From positions 992,001-1,056,000 of the forward strand of contig NZ_CP017194.1 in assembly GCF_006770265.1 (NCBI RefSeq): a stretch of DNA of 64,000 bases, given 5' to 3'. Shown here one piece after another: positions 55,300 to 64,000 of the stretch. Within the stretch, counting starts at the first letter, position 1; the number at the start of each line of letters is the position of its first letter. Below the pieces are notes generated by a model. That model had not been told where the DNA came from. It did not search any database and saw only the letters and a program-made list of their open reading frames with translations. The position numbers and the translations under genes are program-made. Source of the DNA: Lactococcus carnosus. Lineage in GTDB: Bacteria; Bacillota; Bacilli; Lactobacillales; Streptococcaceae.

Positions 55300-55995
55300 A
55301 TGTTAGAGCAATTAAAAGAAAAAGTGTTTCAAGCCAATCTTGATTTACCCAAGCATGGGTTAGTTAAATATACTTGGGGAAATGTCTCCGAAGTTGATCG
55401 TGAGACGGGCTTATTTGTTATCAAACCAAGTGGCGTTGATTATGCCTCCTTAAAGGCAAGCGATATGATCGTTTGTGACTTTGAAGGACATGTAGTTGAG
55501 GGAGAGTTGAATCCATCATCTGATACCCCCACACATGCAGTTCTCTATAAAGCCTATCCTGAGATAGGTGGGATTGTGCACACGCACTCTACTTGGGCAA
55601 CGATTTGGGCACAGGCTGGTTTAGATCTTCCAGCGATGGGCACGACGCATGCTGATACGTTCTATGGCTCAGTGCCATGTGCCAGATATTTGACGCAAGA
55701 AGAACTTGATCAGGGGTATGAGGCGCAAACAGGTCAGGTGATTATCGATACATTTGCTGCGCGGGATCTGGACCCATCAGCAGTACCAGGTATCTTACTT
55801 CATGGTCATGGTCCTTTTACATGGGGCAAAGATGCTAAGACAGCAGTGATGCATGCGGTCGTCTTAGAAGAAGTAGCTAAAATGAACTTGTTTACGCGAG
55901 AACTAAATCATTTTGCAGAACCGTTACCACAGCACATCCTGGATAAGCACTACCTGCGAAAACATGGCAAGCATGCTTACTACGGTCAAAAATAA
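55300..55995 (+). CDS. araD: L-ribulose-5-phosphate 4-epimerase
   Basis: AraD turns L-ribulose-5-P into D-xylulose-5-P. The 231-residue class II aldolase has LPKHGLVKYTWGNVSEVDRE, the FVIKPSGVDY phosphate site, the zinc histidines in VHTHSTWATIWAQAG, and LLHGHGPFTWG. The frame opens four codons earlier (55288); ATG 55300 follows GGAGGG. araA begins 18 nt after its stop. Confidence 0.95.
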   Translation: MLEQLKEKVFQANLDLPKHGLVKYTWGNVSEVDRETGLFVIKPSGVDYASLKASDMIVCDFEGHVVEGELNPSSDTPTHAVLYKAYPEIGGIVHTHSTWATIWAQAGLDLPAMGTTHADTFYGSVPCARYLTQEELDQGYEAQTGQVIIDTFAARDLDPSAVPGILLHGHGPFTWGKDAKTAVMHAVVLEEVAKMNLFTRELNHFAEPLPQHILDKHYLRKHGKHAYYGQK

Positions 55996-56013
55996 AAAAA
56001 GAGGAATATAAAA

Positions 56014-57438
56014 ATGATAGTAATTGATAAAAAAGAATTTTGGTTTGTGGTCGGCTCTCAACATTTATATGGTGAAGCAGCATTAGCGCAAGTGAAAAAA
56101 GACGCACAAGTGATCGCAGATGGCTTAAATGATAGTGGCCGATTACCTTACCCAGTTGTCCTAAAAGAATTAGCAGTTTCGTCTGATGTGATTACACATC
56201 TTATGAAAGAGGTCAATTATCAAGATGAGGTGGCTGGTGTCATCACATGGATGCATACTTTTTCACCTGCAAAAATGTGGATTCAAGGCACGAAGTTGTT
56301 ACAAAAACCCTTGCTACATTTAGCAACACAGTTTAATGAAACGATACCATGGGAAACAATCGATATGGATTTTATGAATCTGAATCAATCAGCACACGGT
56401 GATCGTGAATATGGCTTTATTAACGCGCGGTTAAATAAACATAATAAAGTCGTCGTTGGTTATTGGCAACATGAAGCGATTCAGCAACAAATTGCAGACT
56501 GGATGGATATTGCAGTCGCCTTTAACGAAAGCTTGACGATTAAAGTTGCCCGATTTGGTGATAATATGCGTCAGGTTGCCGTAACAGAGGGCGACAAGGT
56601 AGAAGCGCAAATTCAATTTGGCTGGACGGTTGACTATTTTGGGATTGGTGATTTAGTTCAAGAAATTGATGCCGTAACTGATGATGAAGTTGATACGCTA
56701 TTTAAAACATATGAATCTCTCTATGACTTTGATTTTGGGACATATGAAGCAGCAACTTGGACAGCACATGTTAAAGTACAGGCAAAACAAGAAATTGGCC
56801 TGCGTCGCTTTTTAGAAAAAGGACAGTATACAGCCTTTACAACAAATTTTGAAGATCTATATGGGATGGCACAACTGCCTGGTCTTGCTGTACAGCGCTT
56901 AATGGCAGAAGGATATGGGTTTGCAGGTGAAGGAGACTGGAAAACAGCAGCTATCGACCGGCTGATGAAAATTATGGCCAGAAATCAAAATACTGGCTTC
57001 ATGGAAGATTACACATATGAGCTAGCAGAAGGACAGGAAGCCATTCTACAATCACATATGATGGAAGTCGACCCGAGTCTAGCTAGTAATAAACCGAAAA
57101 TTGTCGTCTCACCACTTTCTATGGGTAATCGACAAGATCCTGCGCGTCTAGTATTTGATGGTAAATCTGGTCAAGGTGTAGTTGTATCTATGATTGATTT
57201 TGGTACACACTATAAATTATTAATCAATGAAGTGACTGCTTTTGAGCCAACTGAACCAGCACCTCATCTACCAGTTGCTAGAGTGATGTGGACACCAAAA
57301 CCAAATTTCCATGACGGAATTAAACAGTGGATTGAAGCTGGTGGCGGACACCATACTGTTGTCTCACTTAATTTAACATGTGATCAGCTTGAAACTTGGG
57401 CGAAATTAGTGAATTTAGAAACGATAGTCATCAAATAG
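56014..57438 (+). CDS. araA: L-arabinose isomerase
   Basis: AraA converts L-arabinose to L-ribulose. The 474-residue protein has FWFVVGSQHLYGEAALAQVK, TWMHTFSPAKMWI, the active-site stretch GFAGEGDWKTAA, then YTYEL with HMMEVDPSLA, and the late GGGHHTVVS. AGAGGAA precedes ATG. It ends the chvE-ggu-kinase-araD-araA unit, and a terminator follows 80 nt downstream. Confidence 0.96.
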   Translation: MIVIDKKEFWFVVGSQHLYGEAALAQVKKDAQVIADGLNDSGRLPYPVVLKELAVSSDVITHLMKEVNYQDEVAGVITWMHTFSPAKMWIQGTKLLQKPLLHLATQFNETIPWETIDMDFMNLNQSAHGDREYGFINARLNKHNKVVVGYWQHEAIQQQIADWMDIAVAFNESLTIKVARFGDNMRQVAVTEGDKVEAQIQFGWTVDYFGIGDLVQEIDAVTDDEVDTLFKTYESLYDFDFGTYEAATWTAHVKVQAKQEIGLRRFLEKGQYTAFTTNFEDLYGMAQLPGLAVQRLMAEGYGFAGEGDWKTAAIDRLMKIMARNQNTGFMEDYTYELAEGQEAILQSHMMEVDPSLASNKPKIVVSPLSMGNRQDPARLVFDGKSGQGVVVSMIDFGTHYKLLINEVTAFEPTEPAPHLPVARVMWTPKPNFHDGIKQWIEAGGGHHTVVSLNLTCDQLETWAKLVNLETIVIK

Positions 57439-57518
57439 GGGTGCCTCTTTAGTAGATATCTAATCAGTAGTAGTAAGTTTATTTTTAGTCTATACGAGCG
57501 GTAACACTCAGTATTAGC

Positions 57519-57554
57519 AACCATGTCAAGCATTATCTTGACATGGTTTTTTTG
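57519..57554 (+). terminator. Terminator of the arabinose unit
   Basis: AACCATGTCAAG and CTTGACATGGTT pair perfectly around CATTAT, followed by a T run. Nothing else is seen between 57439 and this hairpin. Confidence 0.92.
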
Positions 57555-57601
57555 TTACTATTAAATAGCGAAAGTTTTTAAATAAAGTTTTTTAAAAATG
57601 C

Positions 57602-57630
57602 TTGACAAAGTATTTGAAAACGGTTACACT
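57602..57630 (+). promoter_or_regulatory. xylA promoter with cre site over the -10
   Basis: TTGACA (57602-57607) and TACACT (57625-57630) are 17 bp apart. TGAAAACGGTTACA (57615-57628) matches the cre consensus at every defined place and covers the -10, so CcpA should repress. Confidence 0.85.
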
Positions 57631-57640
57631 GAATGAGTCG

Positions 57641-57661
57641 AGTTAGTTCGCCGAACGAACT
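57641..57661 (+). promoter_or_regulatory. Candidate xylose-repressor operator
   Basis: AGTT-A-GTTCG, one C, CGAAC-G-AACT is a 21-bp near palindrome starting 10 bp after the -10. It resembles ROK-type XylR operators (AGTTAGTT...AAC.AACT). No ROK repressor gene is in the window. Confidence 0.5.
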
Positions 57662-57681
57662 TTCTTTTAAAAAACTTATTG

Positions 57682-57703
57682 ACTCGCAAAGACGAGTAGG
57701 AGG
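57682..57703 (+). promoter_or_regulatory. Hairpin adjacent to the xylA ribosome site
   Basis: ACTCG and CGAGT pair around CAAAGA, directly followed by AGGAGG. It could tune xylA translation. Confidence 0.4.
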
Positions 57704-57712
57704 AAGCGCAAG

Positions 57713-59022
57713 ATGACATATTTTCCAGAGATTGACAACATTCAATACGAGGGTGTAGACACAAAAAATCCGTTTGCATTTAGGCACTACAACCCTGAGG
57801 AAGTGGTTGCAGGCAAGACGATGAAAGAACATCTTCGCTTTGCCATTGCCTACTGGCATACCATGACACAAGATGGCTCAGACCCCTTTGGTAGTGCAAC
57901 TAATCAACGGCCTTGGTTTGGTGAGACAGCTCTTGAAACAGCGAAAAATCGTGTTGAGGCTTTCTTTGAAATCCTGGTTAAACTAGATGCCCCTTACTTT
58001 TGTTTCCATGATATCGACATCGCACCAGAAGGAGAGTCGCTAACAGAATTCTTTGATAATCTGGATATCATCACTGATTTGATCAAAGAAAAGATGGATG
58101 AAACGGGCATTAAACTCCTTTGGAACACGGCCAATCTATTCTCAAATCCGCGTTTTGTTAATGGTGCCGGGTCATCAAATAACGCTGATGTCTTTGCTTA
58201 CTCAGCAGCCCAAATCAAAAAAGGCCTGGATATCTCTAAAAAATTAGGCGGTGAAAACTATGTCTTCTGGGGTGGTCGTGAAGGCTATGAGTCCTTGTTA
58301 AATACGGATATGGCCCTTGAACAAGACAATATCGCTCGTCTCTTTAAAATGGCCATTGCCTATGGTGAAAAAATTGGTCACAACCCCAATTCTTGATTGA
58401 GCCGAAACCAAAAGAACCGATGAAACACCAATATGATTTTGATGCGGCAACAGCGCTTGCCTTCATCTTGAAGTATAACTTGCAAGGGGATTTCAAACTC
58501 AATTTGGAAGGCAACCATGCGACATTAGCTGGTCACACATTTGAGCATGAATTAACTGTCGCTCGAATCAATGATGCGCTTGGCTCTATCGATGCTAACC
58601 AGGGGGATGTCTTACTTGGCTGGGATACAGATGAGTTTCCAACAAACGTTTTAGATACAACGCTTGTCATGGTTGAGATTTTGGAAAATGATGGTCTGGC
58701 ACCTGGTGGCATTAACTTTGACTCAAAAGTGCGTCGCTCATCATTTGCGGCTGAAGATTTGTTCCTGGCACATATCGCAGGATTTGATACCTTTGCACGC
58801 GGCTTGAAAGGTGCAGCGGCGATTTTAGAGGATCAGTTCTTGTCAGATTTAAAAGCCAAGCGATACGCCAGCTATCAAACAGGCATTGGTGCCAACATTT
58901 TAGCTGACAAAGAAGACCTTGAGTCCTTGACTGCCTACTCGCTAGAGCATGGTGGGGAAATTACAAATGCATCAAGTCATATTGAACTCGTCAAATCACA
59001 TCTGAATGATTACTTGGTTTGA
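57713..59022 (+). pseudogene. xylA: Xylose isomerase, broken by a one-base frameshift
   Basis: XylA converts D-xylose to D-xylulose. The first frame (57713-58396) ends in [16 protein letters not shown] then stops. The second (58393-59022) continues [20 protein letters not shown] and runs to the normal end. All catalytic parts are present: [13 protein letters not shown] with the base histidine, the [15 protein letters not shown] stretch and the [14 protein letters not shown] metal block. Restoring one C to the C4 run at 58384-58387 gives a 436-residue protein of normal length. So the loss is one base in a homopolymer, either real phase change or a sequencing error. AGGAGG precedes ATG. Confidence 0.88.
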
Positions 59023-59045
59023 TTGACTTAAGTAACTAAATCCTG

Positions 59046-59103
59046 TCCTAAACATATAGAGTAGTTGAGGTGAGAGGCCTACAACTACTCTATATGTTTA
59101 GGA
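59046..59103 (+). repeat. Perfect 22-bp inverted repeat between xylA and the xylosidase gene
   Basis: Arms 59046-59067 and 59082-59103 are perfectly complementary, with a 14-nt loop. AAATATAAAG follows instead of a T run. It is a strong intercistronic hairpin. Confidence 0.8.
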
Positions 59104-59128
59104 AATATAAAGATAAAGAGAGACAAAA

Positions 59129-60769
59129 ATGAAGCTTAAAAATCCAGTATTGCCAGGGTTTAATGCAGATCCATCTATTATTCGTGTTGCAGATACTTAT
59201 TATATCGCAACCTCGACTTTTGAATGGTTTCCGGGCGTCAGAATTCATACATCAAAAGATTTGATTAATTGGCAATTAGTGGCACATCCGCTTAGTACAG
59301 TTGACTTACTTGATATGAGAGGGAATCCTGCCTCTGGAGGGATCTGGGCACCTGATTTATCTTATTGTGATGGTACTTTTTGGTTGGTCTATACAGACAC
59401 CAAGATAACAGATGGTGCTTTCAAAGATGTGACCAACTATCTGACAACAGCACAGTCGATTAATGGTCCGTGGTCAGCACCCATTAAGCTTAACGGGGTC
59501 GGATTTGATGCCTCCCTTTTCCATGATGATGACGGTAGGAAGTACCTGATTCAGCAGACTTGGGATCACCGTGAATATAGACATCCGTTTAACGGCATTA
59601 CCTTAACCGAATTTGACTTAACTACTAAACGCTTATTGCCAGAAACTGCCAGAACTATCTACGAAGGTACCGCAGTAAAATTAGTCGAAGGACCGCATAT
59701 CTATAAGATAGCTGGCTATTATTACCTTTTTGCTGCACAAGGCGGTACGCTTTATACGCATGAAGAAGTGGTTGCACGCGCGACAAGTCTAAATACACTA
59801 GCCTTTGAAACACAACCTGGTCAAGCCTTTTTAACCAATTTTGATACACCTTATCATGCGATTCAAAAGCAAGGACACGGTAGCTTAGTGAACACACCTG
59901 GCGGAGAATGGTATTATGCTTCCTTATGTGGTCGTCCTTGGCATCATGAAAATGAAAGTATAACAGATCCACGCGGTTGGTGTACCCTAGGACGTGAAAC
60001 AGCCATTCAAAAAGTAGAATGGGATGTGCATGGCTGGCCTCATATTATTGGAGGTCATGGCGGTCTTAGCGAAGTTGATGCACCAAAAGATGGCAAGCCA
60101 ACGCTAGCAGACAAGCGCAATCAGTATAATAGCTTTGACGATGCACAACTTGATCACAACTTTAATACCTTACGTGTCCCATTTGATAAAAAAATGGGCA
60201 ATATAAATGATGAGGCACCAGGTCATTTAAGATTATATGGACAAGGGTCACTTGAAAACTTTTTTGATCTCTCTCTTGTTGCCCGTCGCTGGCAAGATTT
60301 CAACTTTAATGCTGAAACAAAGGTTAGATTTAATCCTAAGACCTATCAAGCCATGGCAGGATTGACTAATTACTACAACCATCAGCATTATTCTTGGATA
60401 TTTATTACTTGGAATGAACTGAATGGGCCAGTGATAGAGGTTGCTCAAAATAACCGTGGCCAATATACCTCATTTCTAAAAGATGATGCCATCAAGATAC
60501 CTGACGGGTGTGAGTATGTGTGGTTCAGAACAAAAAATCGTAAACAGACCTACACCTATGAATACTCCTTTGATGGTAAATCTTACATCACGCTACCCAT
60601 TATACTAGATGCAGCCATTCTATCTGATGACTATGTTAACCAAACCATGGGTGGCTTCTTTACTGGTGCATTTGTTGGCTTAGCTGCAGTAGATTATTCA
60701 GGCTATCGGACACCGGCAGATTTTGATTACTTTAATTATGAAGCGCTTGAAGATAGAGACAAGACTTAA
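59129..60769 (+). CDS. xynB: Family 43 glycoside hydrolase, beta-xylosidase type
   Basis: The 546-residue protein lacks a signal peptide, so it acts on imported xylo-oligosaccharides. The GH43 propeller has the catalytic base in VLPGFNADPSIIRVADTYYI (aspartate near residue 14), the pKa-tuning GGIWAPDLSYCDGTFWLVYT, and the acid glutamate in KLVEGPHIYKIAGYYYLF. A C-terminal beta-sandwich follows (NYYNHQHYSWIFITWNE). Length matches intracellular beta-xylosidases (about 535-545). Arabinofuranosidase side activity is possible. It is in the xylA unit. Confidence 0.9.
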   Translation: MKLKNPVLPGFNADPSIIRVADTYYIATSTFEWFPGVRIHTSKDLINWQLVAHPLSTVDLLDMRGNPASGGIWAPDLSYCDGTFWLVYTDTKITDGAFKDVTNYLTTAQSINGPWSAPIKLNGVGFDASLFHDDDGRKYLIQQTWDHREYRHPFNGITLTEFDLTTKRLLPETARTIYEGTAVKLVEGPHIYKIAGYYYLFAAQGGTLYTHEEVVARATSLNTLAFETQPGQAFLTNFDTPYHAIQKQGHGSLVNTPGGEWYYASLCGRPWHHENESITDPRGWCTLGRETAIQKVEWDVHGWPHIIGGHGGLSEVDAPKDGKPTLADKRNQYNSFDDAQLDHNFNTLRVPFDKKMGNINDEAPGHLRLYGQGSLENFFDLSLVARRWQDFNFNAETKVRFNPKTYQAMAGLTNYYNHQHYSWIFITWNELNGPVIEVAQNNRGQYTSFLKDDAIKIPDGCEYVWFRTKNRKQTYTYEYSFDGKSYITLPIILDAAILSDDYVNQTMGGFFTGAFVGLAAVDYSGYRTPADFDYFNYEALEDRDKT

Positions 60770-60810
60770 ATCAGCTAAATTAAGAACAGGAAAAGTTAGG
60801 AGATTGCTAT

Positions 60811-62295
60811 ATGGAGACTTTGTTTTCAATGACAGGTATTGAAAAAAGTTTTGGAAAAGTAACTGTTTTACGTGGGTGTCAGTTAACCGTTAATAAGGGA
60901 GAAATCCATGCCTTGATGGGTGAAAATGGGGCTGGAAAGTCGACATTGATGAATATCCTAGGTGGTGTTTTTCCCAAAGACTCTGGAAAAATCATTTATG
61001 AAGGCAAAGAAATGAAAACCCTTACACCTGATATTGCTGAAAAGCTAGGGATTGGCTTTGTGCATCAAGAACTGAATTTGGCAGAAGACATTACAGTTGC
61101 TGAAAATGTGTATATCGCAAGATTACCCTATAAAAATAAGCTACTCGGCATTATTGATTGGAAAAAGCTAAATCAAGATACACAAGCCTACCTCAATATT
61201 TTAGGTGCGACATTTAAGCCAACTGATAAAGTTGTCTCACTATCAACAGCCAACAAACAATTAGTTGAAATTGCTAAGGCCTTAAGCCTGAATGCAAAAG
61301 TCATTATCTTTGATGAACCGACCACATCATTGTCAAATGCCGATGTTGAGGTCTTGTTCATCGTGATACGTGCTTTACGTGATAAAGGGATTTCTAGTGT
61401 GTATATTTCACATAGGATGGCTGAAATATTTGAACTCTGTGAGCGTATCACGATCATGAGAGACGGTGCTTATATTAGTACTGACCGGGTTCAAGATTTG
61501 ACGAATGATGAAATCATTCAAAAATTAGTTGGTCGTTCTCTAGATAATCTTTACCCAAGAGATCCTACAGAGATTGGTCAGATCCATTTTGAAGCAAAAC
61601 AGATAACCGATAAAAAGCACTTTTTGAAACCTATCTCATTTGTCGCTAGACAAGGAGAAGTCGTCGGATTTGCAGGGTTAGTCGGAAGTGGTAGAACGGA
61701 AATCATGCGCTTATTATTTGGTGCCGACAAGTTAGCCAGTGGCAGTGTCTGGATTGCTGGTAAGCAAGTGTCGATTAAGTCACCAGTTGATGCGATCGCA
61801 AATGGGATATGTTTACTGACAGAGGATCGAAAACACCAAGGCCTGGCACAAGGATTATCCATTAAAGATAATATTTGTGTGACAAATCTGAAAAGTTTTA
61901 GATTAAATCACAAAGAAATGGACCAAGTTGCGGATCGCTACATTAAAGAGGTGACGATCAAAGTTGCTGATAAACTGCTACCTGCTTCGTCCTTATCTGG
62001 TGGTAACCAGCAGAAGGTCGTCTTGGCCAAGTGGCTCAATTCAAAAAGTGACATCTATATTTTTGATGAACCAACAAAGGGCATTGATGTCGGGGCAAAA
62101 TCAGAAATCTATCAAATCATCAATAACCTTGCTAAGCAAGGGAAAACGATTATTATCGTGTCGTCTGAAATTCCTGAATTATTAGGTGTGACGGATAGAA
62201 TTTATGTGGTCAGAGAAGGAAAAATAACAGGCGAATTAACGACCAGTGAAGCGACACAAGAAAATATTATGACTTATGCAACAATGGAGGGGTAA
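60811..62295 (+). CDS. Sugar ABC transporter ATP-binding protein (RbsA type)
   Basis: The 494-residue protein has two ABC domains: Walker A GENGAGKSTLMN with VIIFDEPTTSLS in the first, and the degenerate GLVGSGRTE loop, SLSGGNQQKV and IYIFDEPTKGIDVG in the second. It belongs to the RbsA/XylG group. TTAGGAG lies 7 nt before ATG. The permease follows after 5 nt, then a binding lipoprotein. By position after xylA and a xylosidase it should serve D-xylose, but ribose or another pentose cannot be excluded. Confidence 0.9.
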   Translation: METLFSMTGIEKSFGKVTVLRGCQLTVNKGEIHALMGENGAGKSTLMNILGGVFPKDSGKIIYEGKEMKTLTPDIAEKLGIGFVHQELNLAEDITVAENVYIARLPYKNKLLGIIDWKKLNQDTQAYLNILGATFKPTDKVVSLSTANKQLVEIAKALSLNAKVIIFDEPTTSLSNADVEVLFIVIRALRDKGISSVYISHRMAEIFELCERITIMRDGAYISTDRVQDLTNDEIIQKLVGRSLDNLYPRDPTEIGQIHFEAKQITDKKHFLKPISFVARQGEVVGFAGLVGSGRTEIMRLLFGADKLASGSVWIAGKQVSIKSPVDAIANGICLLTEDRKHQGLAQGLSIKDNICVTNLKSFRLNHKEMDQVADRYIKEVTIKVADKLLPASSLSGGNQQKVVLAKWLNSKSDIYIFDEPTKGIDVGAKSEIYQIINNLAKQGKTIIIVSSEIPELLGVTDRIYVVREGKITGELTTSEATQENIMTYATMEG

Positions 62296-62300
62296 CAAAC

Positions 62301-63269
62301 ATGCCAGAAACAACCAGTAAATTTAATATCCAATCACTTTTCTTGAAATATTCCGTCTATCTCGTGCTCATCATTTTATTAGCCTATTTCTCAGTTGCTA
62401 ACACAAATTTTTTGAGCATCGGTAATATCGGTAACTTTTTTAGACAAATTCCAACAGTTGGTATTTTGACCATTGGCTATACCATGATCTTAATTACAGG
62501 CTATGTCGATTTATCCATTGCCTCTATCGCAGCCTTTTCAGGTACAGCAGCTGTCTATCTGTCAACTAAAGGACTGCCTGCTCCAGTAGTCATCCTATTA
62601 GCTTTACTGATTGGTGGGTCATTTGGCGCAATTAATGGGCTTTTGATTAAAAAATTAGACTTACCATCATTTATCCTAACGCTTGGCACAAACTATGTGA
62701 TTCGTGGGATTATCATGTTCATCACAAATGGGATTTATGTCACCGGTGCACCAGATTGGTTTACCAAGATTTCCACCTCAAAGATTTTCGGTAATGTCAT
62801 CTTTTCAAACACAATCATCTTTGTGTTACTTGTCCTAATCTTTGCCTACGTCATGAAGCATACACGTTTTGGTAAATATTGCTATGTAGTCGGCTCAAAT
62901 CCTGAAGCAGCAAGACTATCAGGTATCAATACGGATCGACATGTTGTAAAAGTCTTTATTATAGAAGGCATGCTAGCAGCTGGTGCAGGTATCCTTTTAA
63001 TGGCCAACTTAAATGTCGGCGGTCCAAATGAAGGCCAAGGTCTGGATGGTCTAGCCATGGCAGCTGCTATCATGGGTGGCACATCATTTGCTGGGGGTGT
63101 CGGGACAGTTGGCGGTGCCATTGTCGGTATTCTCACCCTTCAAGTCTTTACAAATGGTCTTGCGATTATGGGGGTCAATGCCTTCATGCAAAATGCTGTT
63201 ACTGGTGGTGTTATCATTCTTGCCATCATAGTAGACTATTTCCGTCGTTTAGCTGAAAAGCATGCCTAA
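62301..63269 (+). CDS. Sugar ABC transporter permease (RbsC type)
   Basis: The 322-residue membrane protein has the RbsC pattern with about eight to ten segments: MILITGYVDLSIASIAAFSG, LDLPSFILTLGTNYVIRGI, YVVGSNPEAARLSGINTDRH, and MAAAIMGGTSFAGGVGTVGG. GGAGGGG lies 12 nt before ATG. It pairs with the RbsA-type protein and the lipoprotein at 63392. Confidence 0.9.
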   Translation: MPETTSKFNIQSLFLKYSVYLVLIILLAYFSVANTNFLSIGNIGNFFRQIPTVGILTIGYTMILITGYVDLSIASIAAFSGTAAVYLSTKGLPAPVVILLALLIGGSFGAINGLLIKKLDLPSFILTLGTNYVIRGIIMFITNGIYVTGAPDWFTKISTSKIFGNVIFSNTIIFVLLVLIFAYVMKHTRFGKYCYVVGSNPEAARLSGINTDRHVVKVFIIEGMLAAGAGILLMANLNVGGPNEGQGLDGLAMAAAIMGGTSFAGGVGTVGGAIVGILTLQVFTNGLAIMGVNAFMQNAVTGGVIILAIIVDYFRRLAEKHA

Positions 63270-63391
63270 TCGGGTACGTACGGATCAAATTTTGACAGTT
63301 AACTTTAAGGACACCTCTTAAAATATCAGACACAAATTTGCGATTTTAGCCGTGTACTTATGTATATCATAACTTAATAGGAGAACCTAAC

Positions 63392-64000
63392 ATGAAAAAA
63401 TCTAAGCTAATTTTAGCCCTTGCAGTAGCTGCAGCAGCCTTAACTTTCACGACAGCTTGTAGTAATACTGCGTCAAAGGATACAGCGACTAAAAATGGTA
63501 AAAAGACACTCTATTTTATCCCTATCGTAGATACAGGTGCTTATTGGAGCCCGATGAAACGTGGTGCAGAAGAGACAGCAGAGAAACTCGGCTACAATAT
63601 CGTTGTCAAAACTAGTCCACCTGCAGAAGCACAAAAGAATGAAAAACATATTGGCTTCATCAAAGAAGCGATTGCTAATAGAGCAGCGGGCATAGCCATC
63701 TCACCTATTGAGCAAAATATGTTTAAGAATCCAATTATTGAAGCAAAAGATGCGAAAATCCCAGTCATCACCTTTGATGCTGACTTGAAAGATCCGAAAA
63801 ACAGGACAGCTTATGTGGGAACAGATAACACACTAGCTGGTGCAGATCTTGGTAAACAAGCGGCTAAAAAAATGAAGGCTGATGGTATCACCAAAGGCAC
63901 CATTTCTATCGTATGTGTCGACCGTGCACAACCGACGATGATTCTCCGTGAAAAAGGTGTCAAAGCAGGCTTTAAAGAAGTCATGGGCGATGATGCCAAT
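63392..64000 (+). CDS. Sugar-binding lipoprotein, RbsB-type (runs off the window)
   Basis: The first 203 codons are present. The signal ends in a lipobox-like FTTACSNT with the cysteine near residue 23. The RbsB/XylF-type binding fold starts with LYFIPIVDTGAYWSPMKRGA, then KTSPPAEAQKNEKHIGFIKE, GIAISPIEQNMFKNPIIEAK, ITFDADLKDPKNRTAYVGTD and ISIVCVDRAQPTTMILREKG. ATAGGAGAACCT lies before ATG. It is the third part of the second importer. The C-terminus lies beyond 64000. Confidence 0.88.
   Translation, partial: MKKSKLILALAVAAAALTFTTACSNTASKDTATKNGKKTLYFIPIVDTGAYWSPMKRGAEETAEKLGYNIVVKTSPPAEAQKNEKHIGFIKEAIANRAAGIAISPIEQNMFKNPIIEAKDAKIPVITFDADLKDPKNRTAYVGTDNTLAGADLGKQAAKKMKADGITKGTISIVCVDRAQPTMILREKGVKAGFKEVMGDDAN

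Overview
The window is an ordinary, densely coded chromosomal stretch from a low-GC Gram-positive coccus of the Streptococcaceae. The best guess is Lactococcus in the broad sense, possibly the piscium/raffinolactis branch. Support comes from the folA-small ORF-clpX-ysxC order, a HdiR-type regulator, a streptococcal-style PotD without a lipobox, nrdHIEF, MurT/GatD and cre sites. The genus call is inference. I see no rRNA, tRNA, insertion sequence, prophage or CRISPR array.

Layout. 1-1381 (minus): the end of an operon like the flavin-based extracellular electron transfer locus (NusG-II protein, Gx transporter, polyprenyl synthase cut by the window edge). 1.5-6.5 kb: galU-gpsA, a XpaC/TelA pair, nagA. 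6.5-9.3 kb: pfkA-pyk with a cre site and a terminator straight after pyk, so no ldh. 9.4-10.8 kb: a YciI protein and a Gtf3-like glycosyltransferase. 10.9-15.8 kb: folA, a 56-residue membrane protein, clpX, ysxC, then hom-thrB. 15.8-24.5 kb: rarD, then murB-potABC-TPM-lemA-potD, a spermidine/putrescine importer operon with a TPM/LemA pair set inside it, then rlmD and a structured 3' RNA. 24.8-31.9 kb: small accessory genes (RmlC-like, Nudix, RpiB-like, orphan small proteins, glutathionyl-hydroquinone reductase, RpiR with a GH4 phospho-beta-glucosidase). 32-40.4 kb (minus): a heterodimeric multidrug ABC exporter with a leader, nrdHIEF and plsY. 40.5-47.8 kb: hdiR, glmS, SRPBCC-MarR, gatD/murT, a beta-hydroxyacid dehydrogenase and speG.

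48-64 kb is a pentose island. An AraC-family regulator diverges from a ChvE-GguA-GguB importer, followed by a 72-residue membrane protein, a FGGY kinase, araD and araA. After a terminator, a second unit with a cre site over its -10 and a XylR-like palindrome carries xylA (frameshifted), a GH43 beta-xylosidase and a second importer (RbsA/RbsC type and a lipoprotein cut by the window end). Together these would import arabinose and xylose, hydrolyse short xylo-oligosaccharides inside the cell and feed the pentose phosphates; a dedicated xylulokinase is not in the window.

The least explained items are the TPM/LemA pair in the pot operon, a 12-codon ORF bridging potA and potB, the nested hairpin RNA after rlmD, the leader of the ABC exporter, the overlap of NrdR-like boxes with the plsY terminator, and the single-base loss in xylA.
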